Shown: positions 46,911 through 58,529, counted from the stretch's first letter. The stretch: 64,000 bases of DNA from Caballeronia cordobensis (GCF_001544575.2 NZ_FCNY02000001.1:1-64000); one strand, 5' to 3'. A program made the numbers and translations. Notes: generated by a model from the sequence alone, not told the origin.

Positions 46911-48901
46911 CCGTTTCTCTCTTGCTCGCGCTCTTCCTTGTAGCGCGTCTCGAAGTCGTGCAGACGCGCGGAAATCGCCGATAAATCGTAAAAGCTCGCG
47001 TTCTTCACGTCGCGCGCTTCCTTGAGCTGGCGGATCGCGGACGGCCACGCGCCGTCGAGCGCGAATTTCTCGGCCATCGCCTGATGCTGCTGCAAGGGAT
47101 CGTTGAGTCCCTTGCTCGCCTGCGCGAGATAGAGCCACCAGTCGGGCCGCGCCGGTTCGGCGCGCGTTTCGTGACGCGCGAGCGCCTGCGCTTCGGCGAA
47201 GCGGCGCGCGGCAAGCAGCGCCTGCAAATGCACGTCGATGGCCGCGTGAGAATCGGGCCAGCGCTTCTGCGCGAGATCGGCAAGCCGGATCGCGTCGTCG
47301 CTGCGGCCGGCGCGGCGCGCGATGTCGGCCGCGAGCACGTCGAGACTCGGCGTGCTGCGCAGCGGCGCCGGCGCGGTGGCCGGTGTCGGCGATGGCGACG
47401 GTTTGCTCCGCGGCGCCGTCCCGCCTGACACGTAAACCGGCGGCAACGCGATATCGCTCGCGGCGCGCGGCGGTTTTGGTGTCGATGTGTTGCCGAGGTC
47501 GAGCGTCGCGCGCGCGTTATTGAGCGGCGTCGCGGTCATCGACGCATCCAGGCTGCGCGACGGCGGCGCGGGCAGTTTCGCGGTTTCGACCGGCTTCGGC
47601 GTGCGCGCGCGATCTTCCTGCTGAACCTGCGCCGATGCCGCCGCCGCGCTCGCCTCGTCGCTTTCGAACAGCCGCCGCGCTTTCGCGAGCGCATCGGTGG
47701 CGGCGTCGTAGTTGCCCATCAGCGATTGCGCGAGCGCAATGCCATACCAGTTCGACGCCGGATTGAGCGCCGTCTGATCCTCGATTTCCGTCTTGAGCCG
47801 GCTCGCGACGTCGCGATAATCGCTCGCGTAGCTCACCTGCAGCACGCGCGCGCGGGCGCGCACGAACGCGTATTCCGCCGACTGACGCGGCTGCCGGTAC
47901 GGCACGCGGCGCGCGCGCCCTTCCATGTCCGCGATGCGCTCGGTCGTCAGCGGGTGCGTGCGCACGTAGGGCGGCACGCCGTTATCGCCCATCGTCGAGC
48001 GGTCGAGGCGTTCGAAAAACGTGGTCATCGCGTACGGATCGTAGCCGGCGGCCGTGAGCATCTGGAATCCGACGCGATCCGCTTCGTGTTCGGCCGCGCG
48101 CGAGAAGCGCAGTTGATTGTCGACGGCGAACGCCTGGCCGCCCATCGCGATGCCCATGCCGAGATCGCCGCTGTGCGCGAGCAGGCCGGCGAGCAGACCG
48201 GCGAGCATGCCGGCAAGCGCGGCATAGCTGCTCTTTTCCTGCGTGCCGAGCATTCGCGCGATATGGCGCTGGAGCACGTGCCCCATTTCGTGGCCGACGA
48301 CCGACGCCAGTTCCGATTCGGTCTGCGTCGCCGCGATCAGCCCCGTATTCACGCCGATGAAGCCGCCCGGCATCGAGAACGCGTTGATCTGCGCATCGCG
48401 CACCGCGAAGAGGTCGAAATCGGGCTGATAGCCGCCGAGATACTGCGTGGCCGCCGCCGCGGACAGCCTGGACGAAATCGAGTCGAGATAATCCCGCAGC
48501 AGCCAGTCGTCGAGATAATCGGGATCGGCGCGCACTTCGCGCATCATCCGCTCGCCGAGTTTGCGCTCGGCCTGCGGCGTGAGCGAGCCGCCGGAGCCGT
48601 CCCCCAGATCGGGCAGTTGCACCGAGGCAAGCGGCGCGCGCAGGCCGGACATCGTGCCGGGGCGGTTCGCGAAGCGGCTTTCCGCGCCGCCGTAGACGCC
48701 GAATACGCCTTCCGCCACATTGCCGGGCACGTCGCTTTTCTCTTGCGATGCGCGCAGTTGCGATGCCGCGAGCGTGCCGCTTCCGCTCACGGCGTTCGCT
48801 CCCGCTGCCGGCGCGCCGGTCTGCGCCAGCACCGCGGGCGGCATGGCGAGGACGATGCACAGGAAGGAGGCGAGCGCGCGGCTCGGACGTGTCGGATGCA
48901 T
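46907..48901 (-). CDS. Periplasmic M48 metalloprotease with TPR region (BepA-like)
   Basis: A 664-aa protein with an N-terminal signal peptide (cleavage near VLAQ, about 27). The M48 zinc site His204-Glu-x-x-His208 is in [13 protein letters not shown], with the third ligand Glu in [14 protein letters not shown]-terminal helical part from about 360 resembles TPR repeats, interrupted by a Pro/Ser/Ala-rich linker at about 450-540. BepA-type proteases assist or degrade outer-membrane proteins such as LptD. The linker makes it longer than E. coli BepA (about 490 aa). It is divergent from moaC. Confidence 0.88.
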   Translation of the reverse strand: MHPTRPSRALASFLCIVLAMPPAVLAQTGAPAAGANAVSGSGTLAASQLRASQEKSDVPGNVAEGVFGVYGGAESRFANRPGTMSGLRAPLASVQLPDLGDGSGGSLTPQAERKLGERMMREVRADPDYLDDWLLRDYLDSISSRLSAAAATQYLGGYQPDFDLFAVRDAQINAFSMPGGFIGVNTGLIAATQTESELASVVGHEMGHVLQRHIARMLGTQEKSSYAALAGMLAGLLAGLLAHSGDLGMGIAMGGQAFAVDNQLRFSRAAEHEADRVGFQMLTAAGYDPYAMTTFFERLDRSTMGDNGVPPYVRTHPLTTERIADMEGRARRVPYRQPRQSAEYAFVRARARVLQVSYASDYRDVASRLKTEIEDQTALNPASNWYGIALAQSLMGNYDAATDALAKARRLFESDEASAAAASAQVQQEDRARTPKPVETAKLPAPPSRSLDASMTATPLNNARATLDLGNTSTPKPPRAASDIALPPVYVSGGTAPRSKPSPSPTPATAPAPLRSTPSLDVLAADIARRAGRSDDAIRLADLAQKRWPDSHAAIDVHLQALLAARRFAEAQALARHETRAEPARPDWWLYLAQASKGLNDPLQQHQAMAEKFALDGAWPSAIRQLKEARDVKNASFYDLSAISARLHDFETRYKEEREQERNG

Positions 48902-49077
48902 GGCGCGGAACGTTCGGGGCGCCGATGGTCGGCTCGACGATGAAAACGAGCTTATCGTATCAAGTGTTGCGCATGGGGCGTCTCATCCGCGGCGTGCGGC
49001 CTGCGCGACCGGGGCGTTCCGCGAAAAAACGCGCGAATTCACGCTGGTATGATAGGCGCCCATTCGAAGGAGATGCT

Positions 49078-49575
49078 ATGTCGGGACTCACTCATTTCGA
49101 TGCCGCCGGCGAGGCGCACATGGTCGATGTCGGCGCGAAAGGCGAAACGCGGCGCATTGCCGTGGCGCGCGGCTCGATCGCGATGCTCGAAGGCACGCTC
49201 GCGCTGATTCGCGAGGGCCGCGCCAAGAAGGGCGACGTGCTCGGCGTAGCCCGCATCGCCGCGATTCAGGGCGCGAAGCGCACCGCCGATCTGATTCCGC
49301 TGTGTCATCCGCTGGCGCTGACGCGCGTCGCGGTGGATTTCACGATCGATGAAACCCTGCCCGGCGTGCATTGCGAAGTGCGCGTGGAAACGGTCGGGCG
49401 CACGGGTGTCGAGATGGAAGCGCTGACCGCGGTGCAGGTCGGGCTGCTCACCATCTACGATATGTGCAAGGCGGTGGATCGGGGGATGGTCATCACCGAT
49501 GTGAAGGTGATGGAGAAGCATGGGGGGAAGTCGGGGGATTGGGTGGCGGGACACCCCACGCCGCCCGCAGCCTGA
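49078..49575 (+). CDS. moaC: Cyclic pyranopterin monophosphate synthase
   Basis: A 165-aa molybdenum-cofactor enzyme that converts 3',8-cyclo-GTP made by MoaA into cPMP. The conserved segments are [39 protein letters not shown] and [12 protein letters not shown], containing the expected Cys/His, Glu, Asp and Lys residues. The ATG at 49078 is preceded by AAGGAG; the frame is open upstream without homology. It is monocistronic here, away from other moa genes, and convergent with the pglL-type gene (10-base gap). Confidence 0.96.
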   Translation: MSGLTHFDAAGEAHMVDVGAKGETRRIAVARGSIAMLEGTLALIREGRAKKGDVLGVARIAAIQGAKRTADLIPLCHPLALTRVAVDFTIDETLPGVHCEVRVETVGRTGVEMEALTAVQVGLLTIYDMCKAVDRGMVITDVKVMEKHGGKSGDWVAGHPTPPAA

Positions 49576-49585
49576 CCCGCTTTCC

Positions 49586-51409
49586 TCACTCGTCCTCATC
49601 CTCCGCCGCAGGCGTCTCCGTCTGCGCCGGCATGCCGTACAGCTTCAGCAGATCGGCCTTGAACGACTCCAGCGGCTTGCCCGCCTCATCCACCATCTGG
49701 TAGACGGCCGCAAGCTGCTTCGGCCAGTCATGCAGCTGCATCGCGAAGATCTTCAGGCGGGCCATCGTGTCGAGCGCCTCGGCCTTCTGACCGGCGAGCG
49801 CCTGAAGCACCGCGTAGCGCCGCAAAACGGTTTCGCCCGGCAACAGCGCGATCGCCTTGCGATGCGCCGCGAGCTTCTCTTCGACGTTCTGCGCATTGAT
49901 CGGCAAGAGCGTCGCCGCGCCGTACTCGCCCCATGCCGTGAACAGAAACGACGGATCGTCGCGATACTGCTCCGCCGGCCGCGCGCCGTAGTACAGCACT
50001 TCCGCGCGGTTGTAATCGCGCATCGTCGGATAGAGGGCCGCGAGCCCGCCCAGCACTAGCACGACATACACGCCATACGACAGCGGCCGCGCGACGAGCC
50101 GCAACGGCCGCGTCTCCAGCAAACCGATGATGAACATCGCCGGCATCAGGAAGAACATGTACTGCTGCGGATACTCGACGAGCGCGTGCATCATCAACAC
50201 GCCGAGGAGCGACAGCGCGAAAATGCGCGCCGGCGCCTGCGGTGCGCGCAGCACGCGAATCAGCCAGAACACGACGCCCGCGACCAGAATCGCGACGCCG
50301 AGCGCGCCCGTCTTCGCGAGCAGATCGATGAAGATGTCGTGCGCGTTGTTCGCAATCTCGACGCCGCCCAGATCGCGCACGAGATCGAACTGATAGCGCG
50401 GAAACTCGCCCCAGCCGACGCCCAGCAGCGGATGCGTCTTGAACATGGTCCAGCCGTACTTCCAGAGCGCGAGACGCGGCGCGATCTGGTTGGCGTCCTG
50501 CATGCGCTCCGCCGCCGACTGCGCGAGGCCGAATCCGTAGCGCACGTTCGCCCAGCGCACGGCGGCATTGACGGCGACGAACAGGATCGCGAGCACGATC
50601 GGGACGATCCACGCGCGCGTGTCGCGGCGGCCCGGCCCGTCGAAGCCTTCCGACGCGATCGGGCGGCCCAGGACGAACGCCATCCAGAATCCGGCGACGA
50701 CGATCACCGCCGTTTGCAGCCACGGCCCGCGCGACACCGTGAGCGCGAGCCCGAGCGAATACACCGTGGACAGAATCAGCCACAGCACCACCGGCAGCCG
50801 CCGCGTCTGCACGAAGTACAACGCCGCCGCCAGCGCGAACGCAATGACGGTGGCGAGATGGTTCGCCTGCGCCATGTTGCCGAACGGACGCCTTTCGATC
50901 ATCACGTTGTACGCGACCACGAACGGCGTGAACTTCACCTCGAGATGCAGCAACTGCACGATCTGACAGAAGACCGCGAACAGGCCGCCGACCATCAGCG
51001 CGGCGGCGGCGACACGCAGCGTCTTCTCCGCAAGGCCCGCGCGCACGAGCCCGAAGCCCGTATGCACCGCGACGAAGGACGCGAGCAGGAACGCGCCGCC
51101 GAGCCAGTTCATCGACGGCTGGGCGACCGGCAACAGCACCGTCTGCGCGACGAGCAGCAAGCCGAAGGCGAGCGGCATGAGCGCAACGACCGGCGAGGCG
51201 AACGGCACTTTCGGCTCGGATACGCGCACGAGCAGCGCGACCGTCGCGCCGAGCGCCAGATAGAGCGCCAGCGCGCTGTACTCGGCGTAGAAGGTCGGAA
51301 TCGGATACGTGTGGTTGACGACCGCGTAAGGGAACGTCAGCGCAAGGCACAGAACGGCAAAACAGAGAAAGCGCGCGTATTGGGACGATTGGGACGATTG
51401 GGAAGGCAT
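49586..51409 (-). CDS. pglL: PglL-type O-oligosaccharyltransferase / O-antigen ligase family protein
   Basis: A 607-aa inner-membrane protein with about 11-12 membrane helices and a soluble C-terminal part of about 150 residues. The Wzy_C/ligase-type periplasmic loop contains PLLGVGWGEFPRYQFDLVRDLG and an IANNAHDIFIDLLAKTG segment with the conserved His, followed by HALVEYPQQYMFF, typical of PglL/PilO-like ligases. These move lipid-linked glycans to Ser/Thr of periplasmic proteins. The gene directly upstream on the same strand is a type IV pilin, a classical substrate. Alternatively it could act on LPS, but WaaL proteins lack this C-terminal domain. Confidence 0.85.
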   Translation of the reverse strand: MPSQSSQSSQYARFLCFAVLCLALTFPYAVVNHTYPIPTFYAEYSALALYLALGATVALLVRVSEPKVPFASPVVALMPLAFGLLLVAQTVLLPVAQPSMNWLGGAFLLASFVAVHTGFGLVRAGLAEKTLRVAAAALMVGGLFAVFCQIVQLLHLEVKFTPFVVAYNVMIERRPFGNMAQANHLATVIAFALAAALYFVQTRRLPVVLWLILSTVYSLGLALTVSRGPWLQTAVIVVAGFWMAFVLGRPIASEGFDGPGRRDTRAWIVPIVLAILFVAVNAAVRWANVRYGFGLAQSAAERMQDANQIAPRLALWKYGWTMFKTHPLLGVGWGEFPRYQFDLVRDLGGVEIANNAHDIFIDLLAKTGALGVAILVAGVVFWLIRVLRAPQAPARIFALSLLGVLMMHALVEYPQQYMFFLMPAMFIIGLLETRPLRLVARPLSYGVYVVLVLGGLAALYPTMRDYNRAEVLYYGARPAEQYRDDPSFLFTAWGEYGAATLLPINAQNVEEKLAAHRKAIALLPGETVLRRYAVLQALAGQKAEALDTMARLKIFAMQLHDWPKQLAAVYQMVDEAGKPLESFKADLLKLYGMPAQTETPAAEDEDE

Positions 51410-51603
51410 GAGGGACTGGGAACGTCGGCGACCGGCGCACTATACAAAACTTTGCCCCGGCTGTCCGGCGAACGGCCGGATTTGCTACGAAATTGCCGCC
51501 TTTCCCGCAAAAACGACGTGTGCGAGCGCGCGGCGGCGCCGTAATTCCTGCCGCCGCGCGTCACGCCTCACGCCTTCATGCGCGCTCCTCCGCTCCTCCA
51601 CGC

Positions 51604-52194
51604 TCAGGCACGGCACTCCGGCGGCGCCAGATTGCCCGGCAAGGTCGGCGCCAGCGCCGGTAGCGGCCCCGCGCCCGGGGCAGGCAGCGACGATGCGGTC
51701 TTCGCGCCCGCGAAGCATTCCCATGTCACCGAACCCGCCTGCACCGTGCCGCGACTGAGCGCGATGCGCGCGGTCGGCGTATCGGCGTTGTCGGGCGTCG
51801 ATGGCACGAGCACCAGCGTGTTCGACCCGGCCGGCGCGACGCGCGTCGTGTAGGCGATCGTGATTTGTCCCGTGTCGCTGTCCACATGAATGGATTCGAC
51901 GTTGCGCGTGCCCGGCGGCGACGCATAGCCGCCCGCGAGATCCGCGCCGCTCGCCGTGTTTTCCGCCACCGCGAGGCGCGCCGACGCCGCGAGCGCCATG
52001 CCCTCGCCCACGCGGCTGCGCGCCAGATAATCCTGATACGCGGGTATCGCATACGCCGCGATCACGCCGACGATCGCCAGCACGATCATCAGTTCAATCA
52101 GGGTGAAGCCGCGCGAAAGCGCTGCCCGCGCACGTCCAAGCCATACTGCGCACCGCTGCCGCGGCACGCTCACATCACACACCATCGTCGTCAT
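51604..52194 (-). CDS. pilA: Type IV pilin (prepilin)
   Basis: A 196-aa major-pilin-like protein. The prepilin peptidase site is after Gly29 in [13 protein letters not shown], so the mature protein begins with Phe30 and has Glu at position 5. The hydrophobic N-terminal helix continues to about residue 50 and then [13 protein letters not shown] follows, as in PilA/PilE. The leader is long (29 residues). Two cysteines, in VTWECFAG and near the end in PPECRA, could form the disulfide of the pilin D-region, enclosing a Ser/Pro/Ala/Gly-rich loop. GGGAG precedes the ATG. No pilus assembly genes are nearby; the PglL-type ligase follows 194 bases downstream. Confidence 0.88.
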   Translation of the reverse strand: MTTMVCDVSVPRQRCAVWLGRARAALSRGFTLIELMIVLAIVGVIAAYAIPAYQDYLARSRVGEGMALAASARLAVAENTASGADLAGGYASPPGTRNVESIHVDSDTGQITIAYTTRVAPAGSNTLVLVPSTPDNADTPTARIALSRGTVQAGSVTWECFAGAKTASSLPAPGAGPLPALAPTLPGNLAPPECRA

Positions 52195-52302
52195 TGCTGC
52201 TCCCAGAAGATCGAAAAGCGTCCGCCGCGCAATGCGGACAGACGCTTCGATCGTATTGAGAGCGTGGGACGAGCGACAGTCGGCCGGACGGCCTAGGCGT
52301 AT

Positions 52303-53013
52303 TTACCCAGTCGCGCGATTGCCGTCGGCGAGCGCGCGGCGTCTGAGCAACCAGCCCACCCCGACGACGAAGAGCGCCCCGGCCACGCGCGCCGCATATC
52401 CGACGATGTCGGTATTGAGCGCCGGCCAACGGTCGATGAACGGATCGTCGATGATCAGCCCGCCCGCGATCCACCCGAGTAAGGCGGCGCCGAGCAGCAC
52501 GACGACAGGAAAGCGGTCGAGCAGCTTCAGCACCAGCGTGCTGCCCCACACGATCAGCGGAATGCTTACGATCAGACCGAAGATCACCAGCGCGAGCCGA
52601 TGACGCGGGTCCGCCGCCTCGGCCGCGCCCGCGATCGCGATCACGTTGTCGAGGCTCATCACGGCATCGGCGATGACGATCGTCTTCACAGCCGCCCACA
52701 GCCGGTCGGACGCGTCGATGTGATGCTCGTCGTGATCCGGCTGCATCAGCTTCACGCCGATCCACAGCAGCAGCACGCCGCCGACGAACTTGAGGAACGG
52801 GACGTCGAGGAGCATGACCGCGAAGGCGATCAAGACCACGCGCAACAGGATCGCGCCGAGCGTGCCGAGGACGATGCCGCGCGTGCGCTGCCGATCGGGC
52901 AGATTGCGGCACGCGAGCGCGATCACGACGGCGTTGTCGCCGCCGAGCAGGATGTCGATCACGATGATCTGAACGACCGCGCCCCAATGAAGCGTCGAGA
53001 AGAATTCAAGCAT
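52303..53013 (-). CDS. TerC-family integral membrane protein
   Basis: A 236-aa inner-membrane protein with about seven hydrophobic segments. The TerC signature is clear: DILLGGDNAVVIALACRNLP near the N-terminus and the second half-copy DAVMSLDNVIAIAGAA, each with a membrane-embedded Asp. Recent work links TerC/Alx/YjbE proteins to manganese or calcium export and to metalation of exported enzymes. The specific role here is unknown. A bidirectional terminator separates it from sucD. Confidence 0.9.
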   Translation of the reverse strand: MLEFFSTLHWGAVVQIIVIDILLGGDNAVVIALACRNLPDRQRTRGIVLGTLGAILLRVVLIAFAVMLLDVPFLKFVGGVLLLWIGVKLMQPDHDEHHIDASDRLWAAVKTIVIADAVMSLDNVIAIAGAAEAADPRHRLALVIFGLIVSIPLIVWGSTLVLKLLDRFPVVVLLGAALLGWIAGGLIIDDPFIDRWPALNTDIVGYAARVAGALFVVGVGWLLRRRALADGNRATG

Positions 53014-53024
53014 GAGGCAAAAAT

Positions 53025-53058
53025 AAAAAAGCGAGGAAGCAGCGCTCCCTCGCTTTTT
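53025..53058. terminator. Bidirectional-looking terminator between sucD and terC
   Basis: An 11-bp stem AAAAAGCGAGG / CCTCGCTTTTT with an 11-base loop has A-run and T-run flanks, working on either strand. Here it should end the sucCD transcript, 62 bases after the sucD stop. Confidence 0.9.
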
Positions 53059-53120
53059 GTCGGCTTATACGAAAGGAATCAGTAAGAGTACCAAAGCCTC
53101 GCGTATTTTGCCCGCTTCGA

Positions 53121-54002
53121 TTAGAGAACCGACTTCAGGAGACGCGCCATTTCCGACGGATTCTTCGTGACCTTGATGCCGCACGCGTCCATGATTTCCA
53201 GCTTGGCGTCAGCCGTGTCAGCACCGCCCGAAATCAGCGCGCCGGCGTGGCCCATGCGCTTGCCCGGAGGCGCCGTCACGCCCGCGATGAAGCCGACGAC
53301 CGGCTTCTTCATGTTGTCCTTGATCCAGTAAGCGGCGTTCGCTTCGTCCGGACCGCCGATCTCGCCGATCATGATGACGGCGTCCGTGTCCGGATCGTCG
53401 TTGAACATCTGCATCACGTCGATGTGCTTCAGACCGTTGATCGGATCGCCGCCGATACCGACCGCCGACGACTGGCCCAGACCCAGCGCCGTCAGTTGGC
53501 CGACCGCTTCATACGTCAGCGTGCCCGAACGCGACACGACGCCAATGCGGCCCTTCTTGTGGATGTGACCCGGCATGATGCCGATCTTCAGCTCGTCCGG
53601 CGTGATCGTGCCGGGGCAGTTCGGTCCGAGCAGCAGCGTCTTGCGATTTTCGCGGCGCATGCGGTCCTTGATTTCGAGCATGTCGCGAACCGGAATGCCT
53701 TCCGTGATGCAGATCGCGAGATCGAGATCGGCTTCGACGGCTTCCCAGATTGCGGCTGCGGCGCCCGCGGGCGGCACGTAGATGACCGAAACGGTCGCGC
53801 CGGTTTCGGCCTTCGCTTCCTTCACGGACGCGTAGATGGGAATGCCTTCGAAGTCTTCGCCGGCCTTCTTCGGGTTCACGCCCGCGACGTAGGCTTCACG
53901 GCCGTTCGCGTATTCGCGGCAGGCGCGCGTGTGGAACTGACCGGTTTTGCCGGTGATGCCCTGCGTGATGACCTTCGTGTCTTTGTTGATCAGAATCGAC
54001 AT
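53121..54002 (-). CDS. sucD: Succinyl-CoA synthetase alpha subunit
   Basis: A 293-aa CoA-binding subunit of the TCA-cycle enzyme that makes ATP/GTP from succinyl-CoA. The start MSILINKDTKVITQGITGKTG, CoA-binding GVNPKKAG and the phosphohistidine segment GKRMGHAGALISGG match SucD. Length is typical. It follows sucC by 98 bases on the same strand and ends at a strong terminator. Confidence 0.97.
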   Translation of the reverse strand: MSILINKDTKVITQGITGKTGQFHTRACREYANGREAYVAGVNPKKAGEDFEGIPIYASVKEAKAETGATVSVIYVPPAGAAAAIWEAVEADLDLAICITEGIPVRDMLEIKDRMRRENRKTLLLGPNCPGTITPDELKIGIMPGHIHKKGRIGVVSRSGTLTYEAVGQLTALGLGQSSAVGIGGDPINGLKHIDVMQMFNDDPDTDAVIMIGEIGGPDEANAAYWIKDNMKKPVVGFIAGVTAPPGKRMGHAGALISGGADTADAKLEIMDACGIKVTKNPSEMARLLKSVL

Positions 54003-54100
54003 GTAGTGACCTCTGTTCGTTTGGCGTCGCCAAAGCCTGGGCTTTGCGCCGCCATTCGTATCTGGTGGAACGCTCTCTTAGGCTCGTCAAGCGAACGCGC

Positions 54101-55267
54101 TTACTTGCCTTCGGCTGCCGCGACGACCTTCTGTGCGGCTTCTTCCATGCTGTCCGCCGAGATGATCGGCAGACCCGAGTCGGCCAGCATCTTCTTGCCG
54201 AGGTCCTCGTTCGTGCCCTTCATGCGCACGACGAGCGGCACCTTCAGGTCCACCGCCTTCGACGCAACGATCACGCCTTCCGCGATCACGTCGCAGCGCA
54301 TGATGCCGCCGAAGATGTTCACCAGAATCGCCTTCAGGTTCGGATTCTTCAGCATCAGCTTGAAGGCTTCCGTGACCTTCTCGGTCGTCGCACCACCGCC
54401 GACGTCGAGGAAGTTGGCCGGTTCGCCGCCGAAGAGCTTGATGGTGTCCATCGTCGCCATCGCCAGACCCGCGCCGTTCACCAGACAGCCGATGTTGCCG
54501 TCGAGCGAGATGTACGCGAGGTCGAACTTCGACGCTTCGACTTCAGCCGGATCTTCTTCGTCCAGATCGCGGTACGCGACGATTTCCGGATGACGGAAGA
54601 GCGCGTTCGAATCGAAGTTGAACTTGGCGTCGAGCGCGATGACCTTGCCGTCGCCGGTCACGATCAGCGGGTTGATTTCCGCGAGCGATGCGTCGGTTTC
54701 GAAGAACGCCTTGTAGAGGCCCTGCAGGATCGCGCGCGCTTGCGGAATCGATGCGTCCGGAATGCCGATCTTGCGTGCGAGGTCGTCGGCGTCCTTGTCC
54801 TGCAGACCCGTCGACGGCTCGACGGCGAACTTGTGCAGCAGTTCCGGCGTCTTTTCCGCGACTTCTTCGATGTCCATGCCGCCTTCGCTCGACGCCATCA
54901 CGACGATCTTCTGCGAAACGCGGTCGAGCACGAGGCCGACGTACAGTTCCTTCTTGATGTCAGCGCCTTCTTCGATCAGCAGGCGGTTCACCTTCTGGCC
55001 TTCCGGGCCGGTCTGGTGCGTGACGAGCTGCATGCCGAGGATCTGGTTCGCGTATTCGCGGACCTGCTCGATCGACTTCGCGACCTTCACGCCGCCGCCC
55101 TTGCCGCGGCCGCCCGCGTGGATCTGCGCCTTGACGACCCAGACCGGGCCGCCCAGCTCTTCCGCGGCCTTGACCGCATCATCCACCGAGAACACGGGTT
55201 TGCCGCGCGGGACCGCGACGCCGAATTTCCGCAGGATTTCCTTACCCTGGTACTCGTGAATCTTCAT
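54101..55267 (-). CDS. sucC: Succinyl-CoA synthetase beta subunit
   Basis: A 388-aa ATP-grasp subunit that binds succinate and nucleotide. The family start [22 protein letters not shown] sets the ATG at 55267; the open frame upstream is not homologous. [15 protein letters not shown], the central [17 protein letters not shown] and the C-terminal [15 protein letters not shown] are conserved. It is the first gene of sucCD and lies downstream of a DUF2889 gene on the same strand. Confidence 0.97.
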   Translation of the reverse strand: MKIHEYQGKEILRKFGVAVPRGKPVFSVDDAVKAAEELGGPVWVVKAQIHAGGRGKGGGVKVAKSIEQVREYANQILGMQLVTHQTGPEGQKVNRLLIEEGADIKKELYVGLVLDRVSQKIVVMASSEGGMDIEEVAEKTPELLHKFAVEPSTGLQDKDADDLARKIGIPDASIPQARAILQGLYKAFFETDASLAEINPLIVTGDGKVIALDAKFNFDSNALFRHPEIVAYRDLDEEDPAEVEASKFDLAYISLDGNIGCLVNGAGLAMATMDTIKLFGGEPANFLDVGGGATTEKVTEAFKLMLKNPNLKAILVNIFGGIMRCDVIAEGVIVASKAVDLKVPLVVRMKGTNEDLGKKMLADSGLPIISADSMEEAAQKVVAAAEGK

Positions 55268-55390
55268 GCGTGATTCCTTCAGTCTGAGAGTTGGAGTGAA
55301 CTTCTGTTTGCTTGAACCGCTGATTCTTCGATTCTTTTTTTTCGAATGCCGTGCGTACGCGCGAGCGCTGCTCACGCGCGATGAATCGGG

Positions 55391-56032
55391 CTATGTCTCC
55401 GGCCTGTCCTGCACCGCTGTCGGTGAGTCTGTCTTGTCCGCGGGCGCGTAATCGAACCAGCGCGGGTAATGCTCCTTGACCGCGGGGCCGTCGAAACGCA
55501 ATGCGTAACACCGGCCGAGCTGAAACGGCGGCTCGTCCTGAGGCGCGGCCGCGCCGGGGCTCGTTTCGTCAGTTCGCTTGAAGGGATTGCCGTCCTCGAT
55601 CTTCCAGACGTCGCCGGCGAATGCCTGGACGGCCGCGGTCGGGAGGACGCCGCACAACTCGGTGAGATGCGTGCAGCCGGCCGTGCCGCGCAATACCTTA
55701 TTGGCTTCGCGGCGAAAACTCTGGAGCAGATTGAGGCCGATGAGCTGGCGATAGGCGGAATTGGACTCGGCGCACTGACCGCCATAGGGCGTCCAGTCGG
55801 ACGACGCCTCGGCGTCGACGATGGTGAGCTTGCGGTCGATGGTGATGCGCAGCCAGAGTTCATGGATCGGCAGGCCGTTGGGCCGGACGCCCGCCGCGAG
55901 TCGAACGTCGCGCGGCTTCTCATCGGTTAGACAGGCTTCGATGTCCCAGAGGCCGTCTTCGCGCTCGAACGCTTCCAGCCGAATCGCGCGACGATGACGC
56001 AGCTGTCGGGAAGCGGGAGGGGAAAGAGGCAT
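55391..56032 (-). CDS. DUF2889 domain protein
   Basis: A 213-aa soluble protein resembling DUF2889 family proteins: RRAIRLEAFEREDGLWDIEACLTDEKP near the start, then ELWLRITIDRKLTIVDAEASSDWTPYG, and a conserved GCTHLTELCGVLPTAAVQAFAG with Cys-x-His. Function is not known. I start at MPLSPP (56032); an in-frame ATG at 56146 adds an unlikely N-terminus. It lies between recX and sucC, all on one strand. Confidence 0.8.
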   Translation of the reverse strand: MPLSPPASRQLRHRRAIRLEAFEREDGLWDIEACLTDEKPRDVRLAAGVRPNGLPIHELWLRITIDRKLTIVDAEASSDWTPYGGQCAESNSAYRQLIGLNLLQSFRREANKVLRGTAGCTHLTELCGVLPTAAVQAFAGDVWKIEDGNPFKRTDETSPGAAAPQDEPPFQLGRCYALRFDGPAVKEHYPRWFDYAPADKTDSPTAVQDRPET

Positions 56033-56158
56033 GCTGGGAGTGAGCCGGTACGGGGAAAACCGTGCAATTTTAGCATATTGGGTATTCCTGGCCGGGCATG
56101 CGCCTGACGAAAGGCACGTGCGTGCAGATCGGGCCGTGGCGAGCAACGGGCGCGGCGC

Positions 56159-57154
56159 TCAATCGTCGATGGGCTCGTCGGTCCAGTCTTCCTCGCCGCC
56201 CTTCAGAATTTTGCCGATCGTGCCGCCCGAGAAACCCCGCGCGGCCAGAAAGCGCGCCTGCTTGGCCCGTTCGGCGGGCGTTTCGGGCAATACGCCGTAC
56301 TTCTTTTCCCAGACGGCCTGCGCGCGCGCGGTTTCGGACTGCGCGAGCTTGTCGGCGGTTTCGCTGATGAGCGTGTCGCCGACGGCATGGCGCTTCAGTT
56401 CGCTAATGATCCTGCTGCCGCCCATGCGCGAAGCCCGCCGATGCACGACGCTCTCGACGAAGCGTTCGTTCGACAGCCAGCCATCGCGCTCCAGGCTGTC
56501 GAGCAGGGTTTCGAGCAAGCCGGCTTCTTCGACGTACGGGCGCAGCTTCCTCGACAGTTCCGCGCGGCTGTATTCGCGCCGCGACAGGAACGCGAGCGCG
56601 CGCCCTTTGAGCGAGCGTTGCGGACGTCGGGGATTGTTGGCTTCGCTTGCCGAGGTTTTGCGCGTGCGCTGGCTGGAGCGGCTGTAGACCGTTTCCTCGC
56701 GTGCGGGTGCTGCCGGCGCGCATTGTTCGAAGGGCTCGAAGGGATCGGCTTCTTCGAATGGGTCCGTAAAAGGTGTGAAGTCCGCTTTGTCGATGTTGCT
56801 TGCGGACTCGGCGGGCGCACTGCTGATGCTTGGCGCCTTGGGTTGCGCGGTCGCCTGCTTGAGCAATGCGCGCGCTTGTTCGAGCCGCGCTGACCGGTCG
56901 TCTGCATTCGTCTGGGAGCCGGACGCGCCTCGCGCCCCGTCGACGGTCTCACCGAGAACCGCGCCAGAAACGCGACGCGCCGACGCGAATGGCTCCGCGT
57001 CGGCGCGTTCCTTGTCACTGCGCTTGAATCTGCCCTGCTTCGACGATGCGCCACGCCGCTCGCTGCTTCGTTCGTAGCGGTCGGCGGAGTCGGAGCCGTC
57101 GCCGGTTCCTTGATCCGCCGTATCAGCCTTCGATCCGGAGCGGCGCGTCTGCAT
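56159..57154 (-). CDS. recX: RecX recombination regulator with long N-terminal extension
   Basis: A 331-aa protein. The RecX core occupies only about the last 150 residues: LKGRALAFLSRREYSRAELSRKL, DSLERDGWLSNERFVESVVHRRASRMGGSRI and the final RFLAARGFSGGTIGKIL. RecX binds RecA filaments and restrains strand exchange. The first 180 residues are Ser/Arg/Glu/Ala-rich with acidic patches, probably disordered. The start at 57154 is supported by GAAGGA just upstream, and no other Met codon occurs before the core. It lies 19 bases after recA, so it is co-transcribed with it. Confidence 0.9.
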   Translation of the reverse strand: MQTRRSGSKADTADQGTGDGSDSADRYERSSERRGASSKQGRFKRSDKERADAEPFASARRVSGAVLGETVDGARGASGSQTNADDRSARLEQARALLKQATAQPKAPSISSAPAESASNIDKADFTPFTDPFEEADPFEPFEQCAPAAPAREETVYSRSSQRTRKTSASEANNPRRPQRSLKGRALAFLSRREYSRAELSRKLRPYVEEAGLLETLLDSLERDGWLSNERFVESVVHRRASRMGGSRIISELKRHAVGDTLISETADKLAQSETARAQAVWEKKYGVLPETPAERAKQARFLAARGFSGGTIGKILKGGEEDWTDEPIDD

Positions 57155-57173
57155 CGTCCTTCAAGCTCGACGC

Positions 57174-58244
<1,071 letters not shown>

Positions 58245-58346
58245 GAATCGTCCTTTGCTATGATGAACGGCGTCTGAGGCAGTGTTCGCGGGCTTTTCGA
58301 CTGCTCATTGAGCTTCTCGAAGCCGTCCTTTACACTCACGCAGACA

Positions 58347-58362
58347 CTGTATAAAAAAACAG
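58347..58362. promoter_or_regulatory. LexA (SOS) box of recA
   Basis: CTGTATAAAAAAACAG fits the CTGT-N8-ACAG consensus exactly. It lies 103 bases upstream of the recA ATG and overlaps the predicted promoter: TTGCAA at 58374-58369 and TATACA/TACAGT-like boxes on the minus strand. Confidence 0.92.
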
Positions 58363-58529
58363 TAGTTTTTGCAAGCTCGCAACTGCGTGGTGCTGCTTTT
58401 TTTCCACGCTTGCGCGCGCCGCGCAAAAACCACTAAACACCTGGAGACCGCCGCACCGGGCGACGAACGGTGCCGGCAATGCCGATGCGCTTCATCGCGC
58501 ACGAAAGGCGTACAAAGGCGCACACGACG

